Below, piece by piece: positions 29,834-39,156 of a stretch of 39,156 nt of DNA (position 1 is the stretch's first letter; each line of letters begins with the position of its first letter). The position numbers and the translations under genes were made by a program. The DNA lies in the NCBI GenBank assembly GCA_905479795.1, contig CAJQNX010000011.1:1-39156 (forward strand). The letters run 5' to 3'. This DNA comes from an uncultured Candidatus Midichloriaceae bacterium (GTDB lineage Bacteria > Pseudomonadota > Alphaproteobacteria > Rickettsiales > Midichloriaceae). A model generated the notes under the pieces. The model did no database searches and was not told the origin of the DNA. It was given only the letters and a program-made list of their open reading frames with translations.

Positions 29834-30488
29834 ATTCCTTATCTAATTCGAAATTAAAAGTATCAAAAAAACAATTTTTAATAATTTTATTTAATATTTT
29901 ATTCTCAATGTGTTTTTTATTTTCCATGTATATAGATGTCATTTTGCAATTATCTATTCCACAGGGAACAATATTGTTAAAAAAATTCATATCAGGGTTA
30001 ATATTTATTGCTAATCCATGATATGAAATCCATTTTTTCAATTTAATTCCAATAGAGGTTATTTTTTTATTAACGTTATTATTTTGAACCCAGATACCTA
30101 TATTTTCTCTATCAGCATAAGCGGCAATATCATTTTGTGCAAGTATAGATATCACCCAATTTTCTAACATTCTTATAAAAAGTTTTAAATCTGGCTTATT
30201 ATTAAAAAGTTGTTTTAAATCAAGCATAATGTAAATTATTTTTTGCCCAGGTCCATGATAAGTGATTTTTCCCCCTCTATCTGTGTTGATAAAAGGTATG
30301 TTTGTTTTATTTATTATATCTGCATAGACTGCGCTTCTTCCAAGTGTATATACGCTTGGGTGCTCTAACAACCAGATTGCTGAATTCTCTTTTTTATCGA
30401 TTATTTTTCCTACCTTCATTTTCATAAATTCAATAGCAAAGCTATAATCGATTGGGGTATTAGAATAAATAAAATCAATTTTTTGCAT
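29823..30488 (-). CDS. lipB: Octanoyltransferase LipB (supplied ORF extends to 30566; start at MQKIDFIYS preferred)
   Basis: EHPSVYTLGRSA, DRGGKITYHGPGQ, ASIGIKLKKWISYHGLAIN-like region, PCGI. Confidence 0.92.
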   Translation of the reverse strand: MQKIDFIYSNTPIDYSFAIEFMKMKVGKIIDKKENSAIWLLEHPSVYTLGRSAVYADIINKTNIPFINTDRGGKITYHGPGQKIIYIMLDLKQLFNNKPDLKLFIRMLENWVISILAQNDIAAYADRENIGIWVQNNNVNKKITSIGIKLKKWISYHGLAININPDMNFFNNIVPCGIDNCKMTSIYMENKKHIENKILNKIIKNCFFDTFNFELDKEYEI

Positions 30489-31548
30489 TTTGTAATTGTT
30501 TTTTTTGAATACATTTGCAAAATTTCTTAGGACAGGGAGCAATTTTATATACTTTATCCATAACAATATTTTTTAACCCTTCAATGAATTTATCGTCTTC
30601 ACTTACTGTTTTAGCCCTATAATATGCTTTTGCGCCACTTTTCATTGCTAATTCCTTGTATTCCAAATCTAGTTCAACTAAGGTTTCAACATGCTCTGAT
30701 ACAAATGAAATAGGTACTACTAATATGCTTCTATTTTTCTTTGAGGCCTCAATTATGATTTGATCAGCATATGGTTTGATCCAAGAAACTGGTCCTACTC
30801 TACTTTGATAAGCTAAAATATAATCTAAATTTTGAATATTCGCTGATTCTACAATCAATCTCATAGTGCTTTGGACCTGCCATTGGTAGGGATCTCCAGA
30901 TTTAATAATTTTTTTAGGCAAACCATGAGCCACAAATACAACGTATGGTGCTCCATTTTCTTTTGAAGCCTGAGCGTAATTTGTTTGAAAAATTTTTGCA
31001 ATAGATGAAATGAATTCTTTTTGTGAGTAATAACAACAAGTAATTTTTTGAGGGCAGTTTAAACCAGAATCAGATAAAGCCAGATTCCATTTTTCTAAAA
31101 ATGATGCTGTAGTAGTTGTGGAAAATTGAGGATATAATGGAATTAAAATTATGTTTGTAGGATTGTATTCAGCTATTTGCTTTATTGTTTCTTGGGGCAA
31201 TGGATGACAAAAATTCATGCTAATAAAAACTTTGTATTGCTCTTTATCAAGTACTTTTTGGAGGGCATCTTTTTGTTTCATAGTGTTTTTAAGCAAGGGT
31301 GATTTTCCACCTAATTTATCATAATTACTAGTAGCCTCTTTTTTTCTCAGTCTAGAAATTAGCCTAGCAAGTATATATCTAAAAGGATTAGGTAAGTTAA
31401 TGATATTTTTATCACTAAATAAATTAAATAGAAAAAATTCTATTTCATCTTTATTATTTGGGCCTCCTAAATTATATATTACAACGGCTGTTTTATTTTT
31501 AATTTTATTATTTTTCATAAAAAATGATATTGATAATTTACAAAACAA
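30475..31548 (-). CDS. hemH: Ferrochelatase
   Basis: VIYNLGGPN, LIPLYPQFSTTTTASF, FVAHGLPKKIIKSGDPYQWQ, YQSRVGPVSWIKPY, PISFVSEHVETLVELD. Confidence 0.95.
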   Translation of the reverse strand: MFCKLSISFFMKNNKIKNKTAVVIYNLGGPNNKDEIEFFLFNLFSDKNIINLPNPFRYILARLISRLRKKEATSNYDKLGGKSPLLKNTMKQKDALQKVLDKEQYKVFISMNFCHPLPQETIKQIAEYNPTNIILIPLYPQFSTTTTASFLEKWNLALSDSGLNCPQKITCCYYSQKEFISSIAKIFQTNYAQASKENGAPYVVFVAHGLPKKIIKSGDPYQWQVQSTMRLIVESANIQNLDYILAYQSRVGPVSWIKPYADQIIIEASKKNRSILVVPISFVSEHVETLVELDLEYKELAMKSGAKAYYRAKTVSEDDKFIEGLKNIVMDKVYKIAPCPKKFCKCIQKKQLQNAKN

Positions 31549-31598
31549 ATATTATCAGTAAGCTTGTGGTTATTAAATAGTTATTTACTACCTGTAGT

Positions 31599-34265
31599 TT
31601 GCTTGTGAAAATAAAGACCTTAAATTTTGTATGTTGTTTAGTATTTGTAACGTTCTTGTTGAACTCATCATATTGCTATGGTGATAAAGTGGATGGTCCA
31701 TATAATCTACTGCAACACCTTAAAAATATTCCAAAACCAAAACCAAAACCAAACAAAGTTAAGAGTATTGTTCCAAAAACGGTGAATAAGGCTAAGGCAG
31801 TTGAAAAGGCAAAAGTGCACAAATTTGTTCAAAAAAGGCTTGATGTTATTGCAGAACAAAGCATTGAAAGCACTAAAATAACTTTTCCTTGGGATGAAGC
31901 AGTTAACATGGCTTCTTATATTAAAAATAATCATCTGTATGTTATATTTGATAAAAAAATACCAGTAAATATCAAACTCTTAAATAGCTATATCAACAAA
32001 AGTATTATAGAGCATGCCCTAATTGATAATTTTTATACTTATGATATTGAAAAGGATACCACATGTATAGTCTTCAAATTAGTTGAGGGAAATAAAAATA
32101 ATAATAAATATTTTTTAGTATATAAAGATCATAATTCTGTGATAATAAAAATATTTCCTCAAAAAATTAAACCTAAAATCATTGATTTTGTCTCAAAGCC
32201 GTTTGATGTACCAACCGCTAAAATAGAATTTGATATTGAGAATCTGGGTGAAGCAAAAATAATATCATTTATTGATCCGATGAATGGAGAGAAAACTACG
32301 GTTTTAGCTATGAAAAATTATCAATACACCATAAAAAATGATTTTTATTTTGTTGATTTTGATATTACATCAACCATTCAAGGTATAGCAATTTTAGAGA
32401 AATCTGATGGATTAGTTTTTAATAAAAATAATATTTTATTTTGGATTATTTCAAAATTGGGGCTTAATTTATCTTCTAAATATAATTCTTCAGCTGGTAA
32501 TTCTATTTTTCAAACTCCAGGCTTTTCGAGGTTGGATGAGTTTAAAGATAGCAGCGGCATTGTAACATTAAAACCCTACAAAAAAGATTTTGGAGGATAT
32601 GTAGAAACTGCAAATGTTTTACAAAAAGAGATATATAGCAGTTCTGTTGATTCGCTTTATAATTTTAGAATAAATCTTGCTTTGCTTAATTTGGCAAACG
32701 GCTTTTATCCTGAGTCTAAAGCTCAGTTAGAATATGCTAAGATTAATAATTTATTATTGAAAAATAAATTTGATTTTTTATTAATTTATGCAGCGTCAGA
32801 ATTTATGAATGGTGATTATAAGCATGCAGAGGAAGTTATAAATAAAATTGATATTTCCTCTGTTCCAACAAAAAATTTAGAAGAAGTGAGATTTTGGCAA
32901 GATATTATCAATTTATCAAATGAAAAAGACCGCAATCTAAATAATAGTTTAATTGAGGTTTTTTCTAAATCCAACAATACTTTTTTAAAGGGCTATTCAG
33001 ATAATATTTTAATTAAATTAAAACTTATTGAACTTAAATTTTTAATAAAAAATAGCTATTTTAATGCAGCTCAAACTACTATTAAGGAATTAGGGAGCTT
33101 AAAATTAAAGGGTGAAAACGAAGCGGAAATGTATTATGAAGCAGCCAATTTACAAAGGTTAATCTCAAATCCAAAAGGCGAATTAAAATTTTTAAACAAA
33201 TGTAGTATTGTTTCTAATTCATTATATTATAGTTCGAAATGTGAGTTTGACTTCATTAACTATGAGTTGAATAATAAAATCATTAATATAGACGCGGCTA
33301 TTAATAAATTACAAATATTAGATTTTAAAATAAGAAATTCTGATATGGAAATTAAAGTTTTAGATAGAATTGCGGAGCTTTATTTAAAGGAAGAAGATTA
33401 TATTAACTCGTTGCTAACTTGGAGAACAATACATCATTATTTTTCAAGTAAAATCGAAGCATTAGTTGCAAGAGAGAATATGACTAAAGTTTTTACTAAG
33501 ATATTTTTAACAAAAATTGAAAAAAAGTATTCGGCATTTCAGAAAGTTGCAATATTTGATGAATTTAGTGACTTAAATCCTATTGGTAATGAGGGAGATA
33601 GAATTGCATTAAAGTTATCTGATTATTTGATTGAATTAGATCTATTAGAAAGAGCGGCTAGTATTTTAAAGCATCAGTATAAATACAGATTGAGTGGTTA
33701 TCAAAAAGATGTGGTGTTAAATAAACTATTAAGTGTGTATTTAGAGCTAAATAATCCGAAAGAAGTTCTTCCATATTTCAATATGGAAGCCACAAACAAC
33801 CTTTCAAATCAGATCAAGATATCCAGACTTCAATTATTTGCAAGAGCTTTATCAGAGGTAAAGGAATATGATAAAGCGATAGAAATATTAAAGGGAGATT
33901 TATCAAATCCATCTGATGTAATTAGGGCAAATGTATATTGGCAACAAAAAAATTGGAATGATTTTAACGATAATTCTGAGCCATATATATATTCGTTAAT
34001 GAACAACAATCAGTCTTTGACTAAAAGTGATGCTGAGAAAATTTTAAAACAATCTATATCTTATTCTTTTTTAGGTAGAAAAAGGCTTTTGCTTAATTTG
34101 TATAATAATTTTAAAGAAAGATTAGCAATTGATCACAAAAAGGAGCTGGATATAATTCACTTGTTAGTAAGGTTGCAATTTAATAAAAACAAAGGGAGTA
34201 AAATTATTAATACTCAGGATGTACAAAGCATGGTTAATGATGTATATAATCAAATAAATGATTGA
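31599..34265 (+). CDS. Large secreted/periplasmic TPR-like helical repeat protein
   Basis: N-terminal hydrophobic signal, KPKPKPNK linker, long helical-repeat-like C-terminal region. Confidence 0.65.
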   Translation: MLVKIKTLNFVCCLVFVTFLLNSSYCYGDKVDGPYNLLQHLKNIPKPKPKPNKVKSIVPKTVNKAKAVEKAKVHKFVQKRLDVIAEQSIESTKITFPWDEAVNMASYIKNNHLYVIFDKKIPVNIKLLNSYINKSIIEHALIDNFYTYDIEKDTTCIVFKLVEGNKNNNKYFLVYKDHNSVIIKIFPQKIKPKIIDFVSKPFDVPTAKIEFDIENLGEAKIISFIDPMNGEKTTVLAMKNYQYTIKNDFYFVDFDITSTIQGIAILEKSDGLVFNKNNILFWIISKLGLNLSSKYNSSAGNSIFQTPGFSRLDEFKDSSGIVTLKPYKKDFGGYVETANVLQKEIYSSSVDSLYNFRINLALLNLANGFYPESKAQLEYAKINNLLLKNKFDFLLIYAASEFMNGDYKHAEEVINKIDISSVPTKNLEEVRFWQDIINLSNEKDRNLNNSLIEVFSKSNNTFLKGYSDNILIKLKLIELKFLIKNSYFNAAQTTIKELGSLKLKGENEAEMYYEAANLQRLISNPKGELKFLNKCSIVSNSLYYSSKCEFDFINYELNNKIINIDAAINKLQILDFKIRNSDMEIKVLDRIAELYLKEEDYINSLLTWRTIHHYFSSKIEALVARENMTKVFTKIFLTKIEKKYSAFQKVAIFDEFSDLNPIGNEGDRIALKLSDYLIELDLLERAASILKHQYKYRLSGYQKDVVLNKLLSVYLELNNPKEVLPYFNMEATNNLSNQIKISRLQLFARALSEVKEYDKAIEILKGDLSNPSDVIRANVYWQQKNWNDFNDNSEPYIYSLMNNNQSLTKSDAEKILKQSISYSFLGRKRLLLNLYNNFKERLAIDHKKELDIIHLLVRLQFNKNKGSKIINTQDVQSMVNDVYNQIND

Positions 34266-34286
34266 TTATATATTTGAGAAATTACA

Positions 34287-35009
34287 ATGAGAACTATAGT
34301 TATAATACCGGCTCGTTTAGCTTCAATGAGATTGCCTAGAAAACCTTTAATAGACATAGATGGTACTCCTATGATTATTAGGGTTTACAATCAAGCAGTA
34401 AAAGCTAATGTTGGTAAGGTTATTATTGCTGGATGCGATCCTGAGCTTGAAAAGCTAATTAATAGTTATAATTTTAACTATATTCACACGGATCCAAAGC
34501 TTCCATCTGGTACAGATCGGGTTTACGATGCATACCAAAATTTGGGAGAAAAATTTGACAATGTTATTAATCTTCAGGGTGATATGCCTCATGTTAATCC
34601 AAATACAATTATCAAAGTAAACGATATTTTAAATAACAAGCAAAATATTGATATAGAGATAGCCACTGCGGCAACCAAACTTGATGGTGATTTAATTAAT
34701 GATATGAACACTGTAAAAGTAATCAAAACTGATCATAATATTGCACTATACTTTACTAGATCTCCTATTAAATTAAGTGAAAATTTTAAGCATATTGGAA
34801 TATATGGCTTTAGAGCAGAAGCCCTTAGTAAATTTATGTCCTTACCCCAATCTACGCTAGAGAGAGATGAGAAGCTGGAGCAGTTAAGAGCTTTAGAAAA
34901 TAATATGAAAATTAAAGTGGTGATAACAGAGGATCCAAATATAAGTATTGATACTAAGGATGATTTATTAAAATCTAAAAAATATCTAAAAAAGTATGAA
35001 AAAATCTAA
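34287..35009 (+). CDS. kdsB: 3-deoxy-manno-octulosonate cytidylyltransferase
   Basis: IIPARLASMRLPRKPLIDIDGTPMI, SGTDRVYDA, NLQGDMPHV, HIGIYGFR, EQLRALEN. Confidence 0.95.
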   Translation: MRTIVIIPARLASMRLPRKPLIDIDGTPMIIRVYNQAVKANVGKVIIAGCDPELEKLINSYNFNYIHTDPKLPSGTDRVYDAYQNLGEKFDNVINLQGDMPHVNPNTIIKVNDILNNKQNIDIEIATAATKLDGDLINDMNTVKVIKTDHNIALYFTRSPIKLSENFKHIGIYGFRAEALSKFMSLPQSTLERDEKLEQLRALENNMKIKVVITEDPNISIDTKDDLLKSKKYLKKYEKI

Positions 35010-35724
35010 ATTCTTATCAACCCATATTAGGTCATTAATTTTCAATATTTTTTTGCCGATATGGACTGTTTTTATTTCAACATTGCTATCGCCTCTGATG
35101 TTTTTTAAGAATCCAAAAATAATGTCTATTTTGGGAATTAGCTGGTCATATGGTACTATATTTGCTTTGAGAGTTATCTGTAATATTAGAATTGAGGTTC
35201 AAGGAGCTCATAATTTACCAAGATATCCATATATCATTGCATGTAAACATCAATCCGTTTTAGAGACTGCTTTTTTTCAACAATATTTAAAATTCCCGGT
35301 TTATATTATAAAAAAAGAATTGTTGAAAGTTCCTTTTTATGGATGGTTTTTAAAACATATGGGTATGATACCAATTGATAGAGAGGGAGGTATTTCTGCT
35401 TTAAAACAGATGTTGCGAGATTGTGAGGCAAATTTAAAACAAAATAGAAGTATAGTTATATTTCCAGAAGGAACTCGTGTTAAACCGCTTGAATCAGTTG
35501 AATATCACTCAGGAATTTTAGCTATAAAAAAGAAATTTCCAAAAATACCGATTATTCCAATTGCAGTTAATTCTGGTGTGTTTTGGCCAAAAAATTCTTG
35601 GTTAAAATATCAAGGTACTATGATATTCAGAATATTACCAAAATTAGATGAGAAGCTTGATAATAAAAGTGCTTTATACGAATTGAAGAAAACTATTGAT
35701 GAAAATAGCGATGCTTTGCTTTAG
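34996..35724 (+). CDS. plsC: 1-acyl-sn-glycerol-3-phosphate acyltransferase family
   Basis: CKHQSVLET (HX4D-type region variant), GMIPIDREGG, FPEGTRVKP, PIIPIAVNSG. Confidence 0.88.
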   Translation: MKKSKFLSTHIRSLIFNIFLPIWTVFISTLLSPLMFFKNPKIMSILGISWSYGTIFALRVICNIRIEVQGAHNLPRYPYIIACKHQSVLETAFFQQYLKFPVYIIKKELLKVPFYGWFLKHMGMIPIDREGGISALKQMLRDCEANLKQNRSIVIFPEGTRVKPLESVEYHSGILAIKKKFPKIPIIPIAVNSGVFWPKNSWLKYQGTMIFRILPKLDEKLDNKSALYELKKTIDENSDALL

Positions 35725-35749
35725 TAAAATTAATAATTAAGGGAAGTGG

Positions 35750-36619
35750 TTAGTGGACGTATTGTTTGCATTTCGCTGTATTTTCAACCTCATTTAGTGT
35801 TTGTTTTATCAAAAAAGGTTTATCAGAATAGTTGCTATAAGTGTAATGAACAACTTTACATGCTTTCTCATAACTCCCTATATTTGATAGGCTTTTTGCT
35901 AACATTGTCAAATTACTTAATGTTCTTGTTCCCTGACCAAATTGAAAACCCTTGAGATAGCTAACTGCAGCTGAAGTATAGTTTTTTCTTTGATAATTAA
36001 TTTCTCCTAAATAAAAATACACATTTGAGTTTAGTACGCTATTGGGATACGCTTTTAAAAATTTTTTGAATTTTAAAATTGTAACATCAAAATCCTTGTT
36101 TTTTAGTGACTTTAATATATTTTGATATTCAGTATTTTCTTTTTTAAAATTTTGAGCATCATCAAATTTATTTTTAGAGTTTATCTCAGAATTTGTATTT
36201 AAAGGTGCATTTAATTGAGAATCAATCAAATTTAAAATTTGTTGATTGTTACTTTGTTCATTAATTTCATTTTCTAAATTAGCTAATTTATTATTTATAC
36301 TTTGTACTGTATGATTAAAGTCATATTTTATAGCTTGCATTTCTTTCTTAACATATTCCATTTCTTTTCTAAGAGACTTAATCTGCTCTACAAGTTCATC
36401 ACTTTGAAATGTTGTGACAGCATTGGGCATATCTTTTAAATCTTGAAGATTAAAAACATATTGTTGCAATTTATCTATTTGCTGCTGTTGCATCTCGTCA
36501 ATCTGCTTTTTTAATTCATTAGCACTTTTTTGTTCATTTTGACTAGAAAACGAAAAATTTACAAATGAATTGATGATAGAAAAAGTTATAACGAAGGTAG
36601 TTAATTTATGCATCCCCAC
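35750..36619 (-). CDS. YbgF/CpoB-like Tol-Pal-associated coiled-coil/TPR protein
   Basis: Signal peptide, coiled-coil, C-terminal KFLKAYPNSVLNSNVYFYLGEINYQRKNYTSAAVSYLKGF TPR pattern. Confidence 0.75.
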   Translation of the reverse strand: MGMHKLTTFVITFSIINSFVNFSFSSQNEQKSANELKKQIDEMQQQQIDKLQQYVFNLQDLKDMPNAVTTFQSDELVEQIKSLRKEMEYVKKEMQAIKYDFNHTVQSINNKLANLENEINEQSNNQQILNLIDSQLNAPLNTNSEINSKNKFDDAQNFKKENTEYQNILKSLKNKDFDVTILKFKKFLKAYPNSVLNSNVYFYLGEINYQRKNYTSAAVSYLKGFQFGQGTRTLSNLTMLAKSLSNIGSYEKACKVVHYTYSNYSDKPFLIKQTLNEVENTAKCKQYVH

Positions 36620-39145
36620 TTAAACCACGAAATTAATTATTTTATTTTTAATATATACTAGCTTCTTAATATTGACATTAAATAAATATTTATCAAGTGT
36701 TTTGATTGATTTAACTTTGATCAATGCTTCTTCTTTTTCACAATTAATTGGTAATTCTATAATTGTTCGTGTTTTACCATTAATTTGAATTGCAACTTTA
36801 GCTGATTCATTGCTCAGTAAATTTTGATTTGCAACTGGCCAATTTTCAAGATAAATACTTGTATTTTTCCCAAGCATTAAATAAAGCTCCTCCGCAATAT
36901 GGGGGGTGAAAATGGACAGCATTTTTATTAGAGCAATTAAAGATTCTTCTGTTAAATTATTTGAATAATTATAAATAAAAAGCTCATTAGTTAATTTTCG
37001 CATTTCAGCAATGGCTTTATTGAAAGTAAAATTTTCTAAATTTAATGTTACTGAATAAATAGTTTGGTGAAGAAATTTTTTAAATTTATTTTCATTTGCA
37101 TCATTTATATCAGAGTTATCCTTTTTGTTATTAATGAAATTTTTAACGAATTTATACAAAGAATTTAAATATTTATAGCTACCTTCAATACCTTCGTCAG
37201 ACCACTCTAAATCTCTAGTTGGTGGAGAGTCAGAAAGAAGAAACAACCTTATAGAATCTGCACCAAATTTTTTTATCATATCACTTGGATCGATTGTATT
37301 TTTTTTAGATTTACTCATCTTTTCAATACGCCCATCCAATGCGATTTCGTTACTATTCTTTATAATCCACTTATCACCTTTTTTAATAACCTGATCTGGA
37401 CTTAACCAATTGTTATTTGAATCCTTGAACGTCCTATGACAAATCATTCCCTGAGTTAAAAGTCCTTTGAAAGGCTCATTAATATCAAAATATTTGCAAT
37501 CTCTTAAAGCCTTAGTGAAAAAACGAGCATATAGTAAATGTAAAATTGCATGTTCAATTCCACCAATATACTGATTCACTGGCAACCATTTTTCTGCAAT
37601 TTTTTTATTAAATGCTACTTGCTTTTCAGGACTGCAAAATCTGGCAAAATACCAGGATGATTCAAAAAAAGTGTCAAATGTATCGGTTTCTCTGGTTGCA
37701 TCATTACCACATTTGTGACATTTTACATTTTTCCATGTAGGGTGATTATCAAGGGGATTTCCTGTGTTTTCAAAAGATATATCTTGTGGTAATTCAATTG
37801 GTAAATGTTCTTTCAATTCAGGAATGGTTCCACAATTTATACAATATATAATAGGAATAGGGCAACCCCAATATCGTTGCCTAGATATACCCCAATCTTT
37901 TAGTCTAAAGGTAATTTTTGTTTTTCCTATTTTATCTAATTTTAGCTTCTCTAATATTTTTATTTTTGCATCTTCTGTGCTTAAATCGTCTAGGAAATCA
38001 GAATTTATAATTTTTCCTACGATATCAGTGTAGGGCAAAGGTGTTTTTGCATTTTTTATATTTGTTAATACTTGTAAAATTTCTAAGTCATATTTTATCG
38101 CAAATTCATAATCTCTTTCATCATGAGCGGGGCAACCAAAAACAGCGCCAGTGCCATAATCTGATATAACATAGTTTGCTATAAATATTGGCAATTTTTT
38201 ATTTTTAATATATGGATGATCTACATAATGTTCGGTGAAAAACCCTTCTTTTTCAATGCATTCATCTATAGCACCTGATTCAGAATCTAATTTACATTTA
38301 TTAATAAATTGTGATTTTTTACCCGATTCAGGGATGTTTTTTACAAATTCATGATCATGAGATATGCAAATAAAAGTAGCTCCAAATATAGTTTCTGGTC
38401 TTGTTGAAAAAACTAAAATATGCTCAGTTAGGCCATTAACTTTAAAATTAATTTCTGCGCCACTTGATTTTCCAATCCAATTTTTTTGCATAATTTTTAC
38501 TTTATCAGGCCAATTGGGTAAATTATCTAAATCATGAAGTAGCTCATCCGCATATTTAGTTATTTTTAAGAACCACTGGTTTAATTTTTTCTTTTGAATT
38601 TTTGCCCCTGATCTCCATCCTTTACCATCTACAACCTGTTCATTTGCTAAAACTGTACAATCAACAGGGTCCCAATTCACTATAGATTCCTTTTGATAAG
38701 CTAAACCTTCCTCTAAAAAATCAATGAACATAGCTTGTTCATGCTTATAATAATTGGGTTGTGAAGTGTTTATTTCTCTGCTCCAATCATAAGAAAAGCC
38801 GAGGGAATTTAATTGCACCTTCATCCCTGCAATATTTTTTATAGTCCAATCATTCGGATGTAATTTATTTTGAATAGCAGCATTTTCTGCAGGAAGCCCA
38901 AAAGCATCCCAACCCATTGGGTGTAATATGTTCAATCCTTGGGCCTTTTTATATCTAGCGATTGCATCTCCAATAGCGTAATTCCTCACATGTCCCATAT
39001 GGATATTTCCAGATGGATATAAAAACATTTCTAAAACATAATATTTTTCTTTATCACTGGTTTCATCTGTTTTGTATAATTGAGAATCATCCCAAATTTT
39101 TTGCCATTTCTTTTCAATTTCGATGTGATTAAAATTTTCTGTCAT
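36620..39145 (-). CDS. leuS: Leucyl-tRNA synthetase
   Basis: MFLYPSGNIHMGHVRNYAIGD, GWDAFGLPAENAAI, KMSKSKKNTIDP. Confidence 0.97.
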   Translation of the reverse strand: MTENFNHIEIEKKWQKIWDDSQLYKTDETSDKEKYYVLEMFLYPSGNIHMGHVRNYAIGDAIARYKKAQGLNILHPMGWDAFGLPAENAAIQNKLHPNDWTIKNIAGMKVQLNSLGFSYDWSREINTSQPNYYKHEQAMFIDFLEEGLAYQKESIVNWDPVDCTVLANEQVVDGKGWRSGAKIQKKKLNQWFLKITKYADELLHDLDNLPNWPDKVKIMQKNWIGKSSGAEINFKVNGLTEHILVFSTRPETIFGATFICISHDHEFVKNIPESGKKSQFINKCKLDSESGAIDECIEKEGFFTEHYVDHPYIKNKKLPIFIANYVISDYGTGAVFGCPAHDERDYEFAIKYDLEILQVLTNIKNAKTPLPYTDIVGKIINSDFLDDLSTEDAKIKILEKLKLDKIGKTKITFRLKDWGISRQRYWGCPIPIIYCINCGTIPELKEHLPIELPQDISFENTGNPLDNHPTWKNVKCHKCGNDATRETDTFDTFFESSWYFARFCSPEKQVAFNKKIAEKWLPVNQYIGGIEHAILHLLYARFFTKALRDCKYFDINEPFKGLLTQGMICHRTFKDSNNNWLSPDQVIKKGDKWIIKNSNEIALDGRIEKMSKSKKNTIDPSDMIKKFGADSIRLFLLSDSPPTRDLEWSDEGIEGSYKYLNSLYKFVKNFINNKKDNSDINDANENKFKKFLHQTIYSVTLNLENFTFNKAIAEMRKLTNELFIYNYSNNLTEESLIALIKMLSIFTPHIAEELYLMLGKNTSIYLENWPVANQNLLSNESAKVAIQINGKTRTIIELPINCEKEEALIKVKSIKTLDKYLFNVNIKKLVYIKNKIINFVV

Positions 39146-39156
39146 TGCTAAATAGT

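Overview
AT-rich chromosomal window that reads as an obligate-intracellular Rickettsiales-like alphaproteobacterium (inferred from gene content; no rRNA or marker phylogeny was run). Recognisable housekeeping genes: flbD-like sigma-54 regulator, hemC, rnj, mreB, RNase P RNA (rnpB), lptA, lptB, split dnaX, ybaB, engB, split fur, ccoI/fixI-type Cu-ATPase, xth, tRNA-Asn(GUU), corA-like, ccmG/tlpA-like, lipB, hemH, kdsB, plsC-like, ybgF/cpoB-like and leuS. Accessory material lies mainly at 1-2.4 kb (AAA-ATPase-like protein with a non-standard C-terminus), 4.7-10.1 kb (two effector-like ORFs, one with PI3/4-kinase-like catalytic motifs, then decayed IS transposases and an N/Q/T-rich secreted protein) and 25.7-27.7 kb (tiny ORFs, Fur-box-preceded hypothetical). 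The best observations: (1) dnaX interrupted at an A9 homopolymer whose -1 frame encodes the tau-like C-terminus; (2) fur interrupted at UUU-UAA with its C-terminal segment in the +1 frame; (3) a candidate lipid- or protein-kinase effector; (4) a Fur-box-like palindrome upstream of an unknown small protein; (5) a solute-symporter/histidine-kinase fusion; (6) a CorA-like protein without a recognisable GMN motif. I did not identify a multi-gene, demonstrably novel system; frameshift cases could also be assembly errors.
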